From contig NC_081411.1 in the NCBI RefSeq assembly GCF_030272615.1, forward strand, positions 152,633,971 through 152,697,970: DNA of 64,000 nucleotides. The letters are read 5' to 3'. The DNA comes from Cryptomeria japonica (taxonomy: Eukaryota > Streptophyta > Pinopsida > Cupressales > Cupressaceae). A model generated the notes under the pieces. The model was not told the DNA's origin. It did not search any database and was given only the letters and a program-made list of their open reading frames with translations. The translations under genes were made by a program, and so were the position numbers. Positions within the stretch are counted from its first letter, which is position 1; each line of letters starts with the position of its first letter. Below, piece by piece: positions 24,046-35,742 of the stretch.

Positions 24046-24250
24046 GGTTTATGGCTTATGATGACTTTACACTATTTGTATATATAGATGTAGATTGGGT
24101 TGGAGATATAGATGAACGAAAAAGCACATCTGATGGAGTTTTCTTTCTTGGAAAGAAACTTGTTTCATGGATCAGCAAGAAACAATCATGTACTTATTTA
24201 TCTACTACAGAAGTAGAGTATGTTGTTGTTGCTGCTAGCTATACACAAGT
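24046..24250 (+). pseudogene. Copia RNase H, N-terminal part
   Basis: FVYIDVDWVGDIDERKSTSD and FFLGKKLVSWISKKQSCTYL are conserved copia RNase H blocks, followed by TEVEYVVVAASYTQV. The domain stops there; the second half (the DNxSAI / HIxxxYHF region) is absent, and sequence resembling a different element's primer site follows immediately. Confidence 0.8.
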
Positions 24251-24748
24251 GGTATTAGATCATGGTCATAGGTTTGAATCACATAGGCCACAATGAGTGA
24301 CGTTGGGAGGGGGATTGTTGGCAGTGGGCCAACATCCCTTGTCGGGATTTGCGACATGGTTTAACAACCTCCTGTGGATTCTATAAGTCTAGTGGTTGTA
24401 TCGAGCATTGATTGGTCGATCTTTTGGTGCAATGACAACCCTAGCTTGTAACATACTATGCAAGATTTAAGATGATGAACTTGGTGGCAACCTATTGAAG
24501 TATGGAAGACTGGTTCTATCCTAGGAGGGACGTAAATGATAATTTTGCAAAGACTATTTGGATATGGATAATTGACCTTAATTCCTAAGTATGTGGTGAG
24601 GAATTATGCAAAATAAGGATGCAAAACAAGACTATGCATGAGCTAAATACATGAAACATATGATCACAAAAGGTATCATTTTCTCCATCTCTTTGAATGT
24701 GGGAACTTTGTTGATCTTGTTGATTATGGATACTTGGAGTTTTCTTTG
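24250..24748 (+). other. Chimeric junction: primer-site-like, purine tract and LTR-like start
   Basis: Directly after the broken RNase H is TGGTATTAGATC (24250-24261), a 10 of 12 match to the initiator-Met primer site. About 45 bp later comes GGGAGGGGGAT (24305-24315), then TGTTGGCAGTGGGCCAACA (24316-24334), an LTR-like start that is also a hairpin. Primer site, very short interior, purine tract and LTR is the layout of a TRIM-type mini-element lacking its 5' LTR. The sequence from 24316 does not match the 5' LTR at 19025. No gene is present up to the next element at 24749. Confidence 0.4.
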
Positions 24749-26345
24749 TGTTAGTCCCAACCGATGCTGAGAGGGGAGGGGTGAATCAACACTTGATCAA
24801 TTTTCCACAATTAAAATTTTTAACTCTAATATGCACTTATCTAATATTCATCAATATACTTAATCACTGAAGTAAAATATGCAAGCATGAAAAGTTGACA
24901 GTGAAACGAAGATTTATCTCGTGGAAACCCAAATGGGAGAAAACCACGATGTGAGTAGGAACTCACAATATTTGTACTCTTCTGGAGTACGCCCTGTGAG
25001 GAGCCATCCCTGTTAGGTGCCACCTGGTTAAGGAATTTTATTTAAGGTTGGTTAGTGCCTTTACCCTGTTAAAGGTAGCCTGATTAAATGAATTACGAAC
25101 ATCAATTAAGATGTCACCCTGTTAAGGGATTTTACAAAAGGGACCTGTCAAAGTCCACTCGGTTAAGGGATTTATGTTGCAATGGTTAGAAGGAAACAAA
25201 TGGATGATCTGTTGAATTAGCTACTGATAGATTGATCAAATCTCAATATGAATCACACTTTATCCACATTGTTTGTGTCTGCTCTGCACAACACCAGTTT
25301 TCTTCTTCCACCTTCGGCTCTTCACTCAGCCAATCCTCTGTCCCTCGGCTCTGCACTCTGTTGATCCTTTGATCTTCGACTTTGCACTCTATTAGTTCTC
25401 TGTCTCTTGACTCTACACTTTGTCGGTCTACCTCAAACACCTTCTACTCTGTTAAATCCTTTTAGCACTTCCTCTCTCTCTACTCTTCACTTTGGATCGC
25501 CTTCAACAGGATCTGCTTATTGCAAATTTCACGATCCATTCTTTCTGAATGAACTCAAAAACACTTTATACATTTTTTGTCGACACTTTCAGGCGTTCCC
25601 TCAATCAAAGCAATCATGAATTTCAAAAGATTTCAAATTCAAAATTTCCCACTCTTTCTCTATGTGCCTCACAACAATTCAGCCAAGTGTTCAACAAATT
25701 CTACCACCGCATCTCCCAAAGATAGTAACTTCTGGGTCGTGTTCAATCAAATAAGTGCGAACTAGAAAATCTACAGGTAATCATGCTTGATTGCATGATA
25801 ATTGAAGTTGACCTTACCAACATGTGATTTGGCGTAGACACAAGCTCACCAACTCATATTTTGCCACCGCAACTAAATAACCGATCACCACTTCGAGATT
25901 TATGGGGATCATCTATCTTCCTTCTATCATACCAGTGTACCGGTATGCCACTGCGCTTCTATATTACCGATTCATCCTTTGATTGATGGTTTGTTGTGCT
26001 AGCATCAAGTCTCTTCCCGTGTTTGCCAATGAGGTTTTGGTTTGCATAAAACTTTAATTTTTCTTGCCTGAGTCACCTTTTGTGACTTCATCATCATCAG
26101 AGTGACCGATCTTCCTGAATGACAGACAAGTTGGCTTAGTCTATCTTTCCTTGAGCTAATTGAACTTTTGGTCATTTGTTACAAATGTTGTTTCCATGTG
26201 TTTGTAAGTCATCACCTTTTCTTACTGAGAAAACATCACTCTACCGATACCACTACACCAGTTAGTGTTAGACATCAATGACAAATCTTAGCGCATATGC
26301 TGGTTCTCTGGATTGACCGGTTTTTTCAATGCCAACAATCCAATA
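24749..26345 (-). repeat. 3' LTR of the copia element
   Basis: 1,597 bp, closely similar to the partner LTR at 30866. In sense orientation it should begin TGTTGG, but here reads TATTGG (TG changed to TA). Compared with the partner it lacks a 22-23-bp segment near 25018 and has an extra CCGGT-containing segment near 25933. Both LTRs have several CCGGT motifs and a run of short CCTGTTAAGG-like repeats (about 25015-25170). Confidence 0.9.
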
Positions 26346-26358
26346 ATCTCCCTCTTTG
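26346..26358 (-). other. Polypurine tract of the copia element
   Basis: The minus strand reads CCAAAGAGGGAGAT immediately before the 3' LTR, the usual copia plus-strand primer. Confidence 0.75.
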
Positions 26359-26689
26359 GAATTGATGGCAAACACTTCAGAATCTGTCTAATCAGTTGCA
26401 TGTTCTTCTTCTTCCTTCATCTCTATACCAGTTTGGTCATACTTCCCCTATCACTGGTAATATATCCTCCTATCACTAGTACTAAATCTAATACAACAAC
26501 TTCAGCTCAGTCACTACTTACCAATTCTCAAACACTATAATCATATCTCCCCCTTTGACAACAATGCCAAATATTCATTTTAGTATACTTACAAGACTAC
26601 TCTCCCTAACCGGAGTAGTCCACGCTTATCAATCTAGTCTTAGAAGAAAAACTTGAAATCATACCAGATTGATGTAGAGCCCTTTTTGC

Positions 26690-28571
26690 TTACTTTACTG
26701 CATGTAGGGGCATAACCCCCAACTTACCTTTGAGATAGTCAAAGGTGTCTTTCTGTAGTGGCTTGGTGAAGATATCAACCACCTGCTCTTTTGTTGGTAT
26801 ATATTCCAACATCACTTCCTTTTCTTGAACTTGTTCCTTTAGATAGTGATATTTGATGCCTATATGCTTTGTTTTGGAGTGCATCACCAGATTCTTAGAT
26901 ATGTCAATGGCATTGGTGTTGTCACAATGAATCACTACCGATCCAATCACTTTTTCTTGGATACCTTCCAACAATTGCTTGATCCAAACTATCTATGTGC
27001 AGTTGATTGCAACAACTACATACTCAGCCTTAGCTATGGATTGAGATATGCACTTTTGTTTCGTGCTTGTCCAAGATATAATCCTATCTTTGAGAAAGAA
27101 TGCACCTCCACTAGTGCTCTTTTTGTCATCAATGTTCCCTGCCCAATCTAAATCAATGAAGACACTTAAGTTGAAGTCTCCCTTATGTGGATACCAGAGA
27201 CCATATTCATCAGCCCCCTTGGGGTATCTAAATATTCTTTTGATTGCCACCATGTGAGTCTCTTTTGGATTTGCAGAAAATCTGGCAACTAAGCCAACAA
27301 CTTGTGCTATGTCCGGTCTACTATGTACTGCATATTGTAACTTACCGATCATGGACCAGTAAAGTGTCTCATTCACTTCTTCAGCCTCATTATATTTAGA
27401 GAGCTTGCAACCTATAACCATTGGAGTTCCAACAAGTTTGCAATCTTCCATTCCAAAAGTTTTCAGAATTTCCCTTGTGTACTTATTCTGATTGATGAAG
27501 ATGCCATTCTTCAGCTGTGAGACTTGCAGGTCGATAAAAAACTTTATCTCGCCAATCATGGACATCTCAAGTTCTTGCTTCATTTGTTCTGCAAAGCTTT
27601 TTCTCATCTCATCATCTCTCCCAAAGATGATGTCATCTACAAATATCTCAACAATTAGATGTTTTCCTTCAACTCCACTCTTCAGACACAGGTTATTGTT
27701 ATCACTGGTTCTTTTGAACCCTATGCTTAGCAGATATGAGTGCAACCTCTCATACCAAGCTCTTGGTGCTTGTTTCAGCCCATATAGAGCCTTCTGCAAC
27801 CTGTATACCATATTTCTTCCATCTTCGTATGCAAACTCTTCTGGTTGCTCTATGTACACTTCATCCTCTAACACCCCATTTAAGAATGTCGATTTGACAT
27901 CCATTTGATAAACTTTAAAAAATTTATAAGCAACATAGGGCAGCAAAATTATGGCCCCTTCTAGCCTGGCCACTAGTGCGAAGGTTTCTCCATAGTCCAA
28001 ACCTTTTTCTCGAGCATAGCCCTTACAAACTAATCTTGCTTTGTTTCTTATCACTTTACCGGTTTCATTCATTTTATTTCTGAACACCCACTTAGTGTCT
28101 ATCACATTTTTTATTTTCCGGTCTAGGCACTAGAGTCCATGTATCATTTTTCTCAATTTGCTCCAATTCTTCTTCCATGGCTTTGACCCAGTCATCATCT
28201 TTTAGAGCCTCCTTTTCTATTTTGGGCTCAAATATGGATAGCATACAACCATTCTCTCTTGCTCTTCTTCTGGTTAGAACCCTTGCATCTTTATCACTGA
28301 TGATATTTTCTACAAAATGATTGTTTCTAACATACTTAGCCAATACTGGTTCACTTCTTGGAGCTTCTTCAATTGGTTGTGCAGGTTCTACTTCACAGGC
28401 TTCTTCATTTGCCACTTCAATAGGATGTTCTTCGGTAGGTTCTACTGGTGTATTATACTTGAACCCTTTGTACTCCTTCGATTTACTCTTACTATCCTGT
28501 TCATTCTTCTTGGAGTACTCATCTACCCTGACATTTGCACTTTCTACAATTTTACCAGTCCTTTTGTTCAA
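26690..28571 (-). pseudogene. Copia RT and RNase H
   Basis: From the left of RT: KAMEEELEQIEKNDTWTLVP. A one-base insertion in an A run near 28108-28113 then shifts the frame. The main block starts IDTKWVFRNKMNETGKVIRN and continues with YQMDVKSTFLNGVLEDEVYI, LYGLKQAPRAWYERLHSYLL and the catalytic EIFVDDIIFG. RNase H follows: FIDLDWAGNIDDKKSTSGGA. An in-frame TAG near 26993 follows VVVAINCT, and the domain resumes (IHCDNTNAIDISKNLVMHSK, TKHIGIKYHYLKEQV) to the stop at 26690. Apart from these two lesions the frame is intact. Confidence 0.92.
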
Positions 28572-29818
28572 ACACCAGTATGCCTTACTCTTTGTGGAGT
28601 AACCTAAGAAGGTTCCTTCATCACTCTTGGGATCAAATTTTCCAGTGTACTCATCCCTCTTGATATAGCAACTGCTTCCAAATACTTTGAAATAACAAAC
28701 ATTAGGTGAGTATCAACACTATAATTCATAGGGAGTTTTATTTGTCCCTTTCTTTACCTGTATTCGATTTAAGGTGTATATAGTAGTGCTTATTGCTCCT
28801 CTCCAAAAAATATGTGGAATGTCCTTCTGTATCATCAGAGTCCTTGCACAATCAATAAGAGTTATGTTTCTTCTTTAAGTAACCCCATTCTGTTGAGGTG
28901 TTTTGGGTGCAGACATTTGTTTCATAATCCCTTGTTCCTCACGATAATGTATGAACTCATGAGAGATGAAATCTCCTCCTCTATTTGATCTCAGACACTT
29001 CAGATTCTTACCAGTTCCTCTCTCTACTCGAGCCTTAAAATCTTTAAACATATGAAAGGCTTCAAAAAATTTCTTCAAGAATACAACCCACATCATTCTT
29101 GAGAAGTCATCCACAAACAACATACAATATTGGTCTCCATAGAAACACTTGGTTCTCATGGGACCGCACAGGTCTGTGTGAACTAAGTCCAACACATTTT
29201 TAGATGAAAAGGTTTTACTATTGAAACTAGACTCGGTCAACTTTCCTAGTTGACACTCTTTGCACATAGCATTTTTAGGTTTCACTGTGTTAGGCATACC
29301 TCTGACAGATTTTGCCTTACTGACTTTTTCTATGCTATCAAAGTTAACATGACACAATCTTTTGTGCCACAACCAACTGTCTTCTACCTTAGCCATTAGA
29401 CAACTACCTATGGTGGTGTCTAGGTGAAACAAATTTCCTCTTGACTGTTTACCGGTAGCAATCAGACTTCCTGATTTATCATTTATTTTGTATATTCCTT
29501 CATTGAATTTTGACCGGTAACCCTTATTGTTAAGTTGTGCAACACTTAACAAATTATATTTTAACCCTTCTACCCAATAGGCATCATCACAGTTTGTCTT
29601 ATCATTCAAGGCTACAAACCCCTTACCTTTACTGCACAAGGAGCATCATTTCCGAATCTCACAGTTCCTCCATTGCAATCCCTCATGCTGAGGAATTTAT
29701 TTATGTCACCGGTCATGTGGCGAGTGCAATCACTGTCAATCACCCATTCTCCACACTGGTTTGTGCTAGGAATCAATACCATATCTACTTCCTCTGTGTT
29801 GTCCTCCTTGACTACCAC
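28572..29818 (-). pseudogene. Copia protease and integrase
   Basis: Protease at 29818-29620: the active site reads WVIDSDCTRHMTGD, where the family has D-S-G; the Gly is Asp here, which should kill activity. Integrase at 29639-28875: zinc-binding HKRLCHVNF with MCKECQLGK, then catalytic Asp in VHTDLCGPM and VDDFSRMMW, and the Glu region ending QQNGV at a stop near 28875. The remainder of integrase (TNKTPYEL and an SKAYWCLNKRTGKI-type end) can be followed with one or more interruptions to 28572. A frame change separates protease and integrase near 29630. Confidence 0.85.
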
Positions 29819-29995
29819 AAATGCAATTCCATCTCCATCAGATCCTTTTGATTCTTCATTAGTGACTCCTTCTGCGAGATAAAACTGCTTGTTCTTGTCC
29901 CTGTAGCGTCTGAAATTATCCTTCCTATCTCTATCATTGTCAGGACATCTTGAAGCAATATGACCTATCTTATTATAGGAGAAGCACTTTAAGGG

Positions 29996-30799
29996 TTATT
30001 TACCTTTATACTCTCCTTTTCCTCTTGGCAATCTTCTTGCCAATAGAGCTTCAATTTCATCTTGCTCTTGTTCCTCAGATAACAGATTGTCATTATCATG
30101 GGAATGATCGATTCTGGTAGTAGAACTACTTCTAGTTTCTTTCCTTCTCCTTGTTGGTGCATGCATCATGGAGGCTTTGAAATAAACATCAACCTTTGGT
30201 ATGCCATTGTCATAATTGATCAATTCAAAAGCAGTCAACTTACCGATCAGTGAGTCAAGATATACATTAACTGTTCCCAAGGATCTGAGTTCTTGGATAG
30301 CAGTGACCCTTATGGCATATTGTGGTAGCAAGGTTCTCATGATTTTTCTAACCACATCATCCTCCTCAAGCTTTCCTCCAACATTTTTAATGGATTTTAC
30401 TACATCCTTTATTCTCTTGCTATACTGCTCTATGTTTTCTCCTTCCTGCATCCTCGTCTCATCATATTTTCCTCTCAGGCTGTCTACTTTAGCTTTTTGA
30501 ACATGAGGATCTCCCCCATAGACTGTCTTCAGCTTATTCCATATTTGAAAAGTTGTTTTCAAATATTCAACCTCAACAAATTCATTATCAAAAATAGTGC
30601 TAACAATTAGATCCATAGCAACAGTATTATCTTGCCTTTCCTTGATCCGATCTGGAGTAAGAGTCCCTGAAGGCTCATTGTACTCTATGATCACATGATT
30701 CCAGTAGTGTTCTCCTAGGGATCTTAGATAGAGTTTCATTCTTCCACACCATAAGGTGTAATTATCCTTAGAGAACTTTGGACCCTCCTTTCGCATCAT
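29996..30799 (-). pseudogene. Copia Gag
   Basis: 268 codons from MMRKEGPKFSKDNYTLW, matching the copia gag polypeptide domain (FxxxNYxxWxxRMKxxL at the N-terminus, YxxRIKDVVxxI in the middle). The zinc knuckle follows past the TAA at 29996 and reads CFSYNKIGHIASRC: the second Cys of C-x2-C-x4-H-x4-C is replaced by Tyr. The start lies about 50 bp from the primer site. Only this stop separates gag from protease. Confidence 0.88.
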
Positions 30800-30851
30800 C
30801 TTGGATCTTTCCTTAAGCTAATTAAGCTTCTTCTGATTCTAAGGACCTGAT

Positions 30852-30863
30852 GCTTCGATACCA
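30852..30863 (-). other. Primer binding site of the copia element
   Basis: The minus strand reads TGGTATCGAAGC, close to the initiator-Met site TGGTATCAGAGC, two bases from the 5' LTR end. Confidence 0.8.
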
Positions 30864-30865
30864 AT

Positions 30866-32494
30866 TGTTAGTCCCAACCGGTGCTGAGAAGGGAGGGGTG
30901 AATCAACACTTGATCAATTTTCCACAATTGAAACTTTTAACTCTAATCTGGACTTATCTAATATTCGTCAATATACTTAATCACTGAAGTAAAATATGCA
31001 AGCATGAAAAGTTGACAGTGACACTAAGATCTATCTCATGGAAACCCAAATGGGAGGAAACCACGGTGTGAGTAGGAATTCACAATATTTGTACTCTTCT
31101 GGAGTACGCCCTATGAGGAGCCATCCCTGTTAGGAGATTTCAAAGACACTGTTAGGTGCCACCCGGTTAAGGGATTATGTTTAAGGCCGATTAGTGCCTT
31201 TACCCTGTTAAAGGTATCCTGATTAAAGAACTTAAGAACATCAATTAAGATGTTCCCCTGTTAAGGGATTTTATAAAAAGGACCTATCAAAGTCCACCCA
31301 GTTAGGGGATTTATGTTGCAATGGTTAGAAGGCAACAAATGGATGATCTACTGAACTAGATACTGATAGCTTGATCATATCTCAATATGAATCACACTCT
31401 ATCCACATTGTTTGTGTCTTCTCTGCACAACACCAATTTTCTTCTTTCACCTTCGACTCTTCACTCAGCCAGTCCTCTGTCCCTCGGCTCTGCCCTCTGT
31501 CGATCCTCTGACCTTCATCTCTGCACTCTGTCGGTTCTCTGTCTCTCGACTCTACACTCCATCGATCTACCTCAAATACCTTCTACTTTGCTAAATCCTT
31601 TTAACACTTCCTCTCTCTCTGCTCTTCACTTTGGATCGCCTTCAACAAGATCTGCTTATTGCAAAATTCATGATCAAATCTTTCTGAATGAACTCAAAAA
31701 CACTTTATACATTTTCTGTCGACACTTTCAGGCGTTCCCTCAATCAAAGCAATCATGGATTTCGGAAGATTTCAAATTCAAAATTTCCCACTCTTTCTCT
31801 GTGCACCTTACAACAATTCAGCCAAGTGTTCAACAAATTTTGCCACCGCATCTCCCAAAGATAGTAACTTCTGGGTCATGTTCAGTTAAATAAGTGCAAA
31901 CCAGAAAATCCACAGGTAATCATGCTTGACTACATGATAACTGAAGTTGACCCTAACAACATGTGATTTGGCATAGACACAAGCTCACCAACTCATCTTT
32001 TGCCACAACAACTGAATAACTGATCATCGCTTCAAGATTTATGGTGATCACTTGTCTTCCTTCAGTCATATCGGTATGCCACTGCACTTCTATATTGTCG
32101 GATCATCCTTTGATTTCTGGTGGTTGTTGTGCTAGCATCAAGTCTCTTCCCCTATTTGCCAATGAGGTTCCAGTTTGCATACAACTTTAAGTTTTCTTGC
32201 CTGAGTCACCTTTTGTGACTTTATCATCATCAGAGTGACTGATCTTCCAGAATGACAGACTGATTGGCTTAGTCTATCTTTCCTTGAGCTGATTGAACGT
32301 TTGGTCATTTGTTACAAATGTTGTTTCCATGTGTTTGTAAGTCATCACCTTTGCTTACTGAGAAAACATCACTTTGTCGATACCACTACACCAGTTAGTG
32401 TCTTCATTGGTTAGTGTTAGACATCAATGAGAAATCTTAGCGCATATATCAGTTCTCTGGATTGACCGGTTTTGTCAATGCCAACAATCCAACA
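30866..32494 (-). repeat. 5' LTR of the copia element
   Basis: 1,629 bp. In sense orientation it starts TGTTGGATTGTTGGC and ends GTTGGGACTAACA. Pairs with 24749-26345. Contains the GATTCACCCCTCCC signature near its 3' end and no real genes; open stretches within it (for example about 31387-31893) are chance frames in low-complexity CT-rich sequence. Confidence 0.92.
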
Positions 32495-32527
32495 CTTTGA
32501 ACTTGAGATTTTTGTTGATGGTTTGAC

Positions 32528-32695
32528 AAAACTTGGTTGAAAATTGCACTTTGTTTTTGGTAATGTTTGATCTTGTAGCAAATACACAGTAGCAAAGCAA
32601 GAAAACCAATCAAAACTTGGTTGAAAATTGCACTTTGTTTTTGGTAATGTTTGGTCTTGTAGCAAAGACACAGTAGCAAAGCAAGAAAACCAATC
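32528..32695. repeat. 84-bp tandem duplication
   Basis: Two units (32528-32611, 32612-32695) starting AAAACTTGGTTGAAAATTGC, with only about two differences. It lies just outside the right end of the copia element. The bases from 32500 to about 32900 otherwise show nothing recognisable. Confidence 0.9.
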
Positions 32696-32899
32696 TAACA
32701 TAAGGAGAGCATTGTTCCAAGGATTTTTTCAAACCCATATGAATGTTGGAATCTATTTCAAGACCTCATTTTGTTTTCAATAAATTTTGGTCTTTCGATC
32801 ATACAATAGTCAGACTCTACTAAGGTCAAAAGATCACAAATAATACCACAACTTACATCTTGATACTTCATCAGCTCAAACAGCCCAATCACACCCTAA

Positions 32900-34390
32900 G
32901 GTGTGCTTGTTTTTTTTTGCCTTTGTTCGAAAATTAAACCAAAGAGGATCGCTCCTCAATTGGCTCGTTATCCTAGGAGATATATGGTGAGTGTCTTGGG
33001 GGCAGATTCTTCCACACCCTTGCATTGTGATACTATAAGTGTCTGGTCACTGACTCATATTGGCCTCTAATTTTCTAAAGGTATTTGTCAAGGTTCCATT
33101 CGAGTGGTCATAATCAACAATGTTTTTTGCTCAATTAAGGAGGTCTCCCAGTTTGTAGAGGTTACACTCTACATATTTTCTCATACCATATAGGCACTGA
33201 GGGAGGCATGACGTTGTTATGGAAATATGTAACACTCATTTCTTACAATTTTCATTGCAACACACATTTATTTATAGTGGCTTGGATTACTTGGTGTTAG
33301 TCGTTGCCACTTAGGTCGTTCCTTCTCACTTGACCTTATGGGCTACTTGGGAGGCAGATCTGCTAAGGGTTTTATCCTATTGCAAAAATTGACAGAAAGC
33401 ATGAAAGGTGGGTCTGTCTTTTTGGTCACCCAGTTAAGGGGAGAGCATATGCCTATCACCTTGAAAACATGAAAAACAAGAGTTCTTTTTATCCCTTGAT
33501 TGCAAAATTTTCTAAACTATTTGGATATGTTGCTCCAAAAAGAATGGTGTTCATTTTAGCCAACAAAGCAATGATGAGATAAATAAAAGCAGGTTTGTTT
33601 TTGTTCTTTTTAAAGAGCACCAAAGTGTTAGCTAGGCTAGGTCTAGCTATCCCTGCAAAAACTCATGAAAGTGTTAGCACATTGTGGGTTCACAAGCCTA
33701 ATTCTTCTTTTTCGGTTACAAAATTGACTTCATAGTCTGTTGGAACAGATCATTATAATGTCAGAAAATCAAGAACATATAGAAAACAATCCTTTGTTAG
33801 CCTCTGATAAATGCAAATTTCTGTCTACACAAATGCGAACTCCTGTTTGCACAAATGCGAATTAATTAAAAAAACAAAAGACAGAAGATAGAAGTTTTTT
33901 TTTTAAAAACGACATTATTTGGATCCATTATCATGTTGGTCGTGATTTCAATATCATCAAACACGTCATATTTGTCTAGGTATTTCTGCACAATATGATA
34001 ATATTGGGATAGGGCAGCCAATTCTTCGAGATCTTGGAATCTCTTTTTTGCTCTTATCAACAGTCGATGAGCTCTCCTTTGTCTTTTGTGTTCTTTTCTC
34101 TCTCTGGAACCTGAAATTTTGTAGGTCACTCTTCCTGCCATAGGGTTAGACACATCTTATGCATAAAAAGGATTTTTTCTAGAATTGAAAAAGATTTATG
34201 GGTTGTCAGTGCAAATGAGTTAAAAATATAAGCGACAATTAAAATTAAAATTTTGAATAAGCCTTGCAAATGTGAATTGTTCTCTGGACAAATGCAAATT
34301 GTTGTCAACATGACTGCGAATCGTTATGGACAAATGCAAATTTTTGCATATACAAATGCGTAGCACTTTTCATGAGTTTGTACATAATCT
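32900..34390 (-). other. 5' leader remnant of Tat#2
   Basis: About 33200-33660 aligns with 46730-47170 in the Tat#3 leader: both have TTTATAGTGG(C/T)TTGGA, GCCACTT(A/G)GGTCGTTC, then GGAGACAGA/GGAGGCAGA and later GTTAGCTAG. Further right (33800-34360) are several ACAAATGCGAA-type motifs, at the place where Tat#3 has CACAGACGCG motifs. It is read as leader of the minus-sense Tat#2, whose gag is at 17.4-19.0 kb, separated from it by the copia insertions. That link is inference from order and orientation. Confidence 0.55.
33866..34153 (-). CDS. Unrecognised basic ORF in the Tat#2 leader
   Basis: 95 codons with an Arg/Lys-rich N-terminal half (RERKEHKRQRRAHRLLIRAK) and a later segment LSQYYHIVQKYLDKYDVFDD; the last dozen residues are read from a low-complexity run. 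I do not recognise it. It lies on the element's sense strand, upstream of gag, and could be a remnant of a gag-like or leader ORF. No such ORF is seen at the same place in Tat#3. Confidence 0.25.
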   Translation of the reverse strand: MSNPMAGRVTYKISGSRERKEHKRQRRAHRLLIRAKKRFQDLEELAALSQYYHIVQKYLDKYDVFDDIEITTNMIMDPNNVVFKKKTSIFCLLFF

Positions 34391-35485
34391 GCAAATCATG
34401 AGAAAGACATCAAAAGGTTAGTGATTTCACATCAGGTTCACCATTATTTCTAGGGTTAAGATTAATCATAAAATAATAATCAGATATAAAAGAGCGAATC
34501 ACAACTCTAAATCTAATTACTATCTAACTCCTAGATGACAATGAATTAAAGATGCAAGAATTGAATGAATAAAGCTTAACCAAATTTATAATTCTGCATC
34601 ATGGCTTCCATTTCTCTTCTCCAAATCGTGTGGTAGGTGGCTCTTAGATGTTGCACTGGGATTCCTGCATATGATTGACACAATTTAAAGATAGTGATTC
34701 TAGATTGAAATTGGGAAATGAGGCTTGCTTTTATAGATTTTCAGGTGAGATGGGGTGAGAAATTGAATTGAAGTGTTGATTGATAGAAAAATGATTTTGA
34801 TTGATCAATTAAGTGGATTGATTGATCCATTAACAAAATATATTGATTTATTAACTCAATTGATTGGATAGTTGACTCAATTGATTAGGGAGATGATTGA
34901 ATTTATTAGTTAGTTGACTAGATTGATTGGGGAGAAGACTAAATTGATTGATTAGTCAGCAAAGGTGATTTGGAGTGAAAAAGGGGAGATTGAAGTGTTA
35001 ACTGAGTTAACTAATTTGATGAAGCAATTAAGGTTTTCAACATGTGCTATAGGATTTTGAATTGAAATTCATTTTTTCGTTTTGATTTGAATTTTCAAAT
35101 GATGAAATGCACATAAGATTTACTAAAATTCATTGAAATTCAGTTCTGATGAAATGTGAATTTGGGAGAAATGAGTTGAAATTCGAATTTGGGGATTTGG
35201 AGGAATGAATGATCGAATTAAATAATTTAAATGAAATTATTTAATCATTAGAAATAGAATTAATTAAATAACAAAGATTATTTAATCGATGAAATTAATC
35301 ATTAATTAATTAAATAATTAATATTTGAGAAGGGGGTAAGTGATTAATTGATTAATAGATAGAATTTGAATGATTAGTAATGATTAAATTAGTTTAGAAG
35401 AAAAAATTAGCTTAATTAAATAATTATTTAACTAATAAGATGATAAATTAGTACATGATTGATGAGACATTTTTAGGTGTCTACA
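34391..35485 (-). repeat. LTR-like end of Tat#2
   Basis: The right end reads TTTTTAGGTGTCTACA, nearly identical to the end of both Tat#3 LTRs (ATTTTAGGTGTCTACA). It is preceded by AT-rich inverted blocks (35220-35450) like those in the Tat#3 LTRs. In sense orientation it begins TGTAGACACCTAAAAA. The other end is not defined: no primer-site motif like that at 47598 was found, so the left limit is a guess. Confidence 0.5.
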
Positions 35486-35742
35486 ACAAGGATAAAAATC
35501 AGCCAATTAAGATCACAGATTCAAATTAGAAACTTGCCAGCGCATCATTCTTTTTATGACCAAAAGAACATTCTACCATAGCCAACCTACATTGTTGATA
35601 TTATATTTATTTATTTAATTCTCTTTAGTCATGCTTTTCTTACACAAATTGTTGCCATTGTATGCGCCTCTAAGCATTATAATAATATTTTCACAACATA
35701 AAAATAATAATAATATATTTAAACTCTCCCACCAAAAGGCCA

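Larger units (their letters stand above)
19025..24315 (+). mobile_element. Ty1/copia element, non-autonomous, internally deleted
   Basis: Plus-sense order: 5' LTR, primer site, gag, a fragment of integrase end, RT start, (solo LTR), a scrap of RT, RNase H start, polypurine-like tract. Protease, most of integrase and the RT catalytic core are deleted, not merely mutated, so the copy could only have moved with proteins from elsewhere. It lies 64 bp beyond the first ORF of the Tat#2 gag region. No 3' LTR matching the 5' LTR is found; the 3' end is chimeric (see 24250-24748). Confidence 0.75.
24749..32494 (-). mobile_element. Ty1/copia retrotransposon, nearly complete, TSD CTTTG
   Basis: A 7.7-kb minus-sense element with all parts: 5' LTR 30866-32494, primer site, gag, protease, integrase, RT, RNase H, purine tract, 3' LTR 24749-26345. 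Perfect 5-bp target duplications CTTTG lie at 24744-24748 and 32495-32499, which fixes both ends. Gene order protease-integrase-RT-RNase H marks it as Ty1/copia. A handful of stops and frameshifts and two damaged key residues make it inactive, yet nothing large is missing. It interrupts the sequence following the chimeric copia junction. Confidence 0.93.

Noticed and set aside
31387-31893. 168-codon plus-strand open frame
   Set aside because: Lies wholly in the copia LTR, is CT-rich low complexity, and the homologous stretch of the other LTR (about 25243-25765) has a different open pattern.
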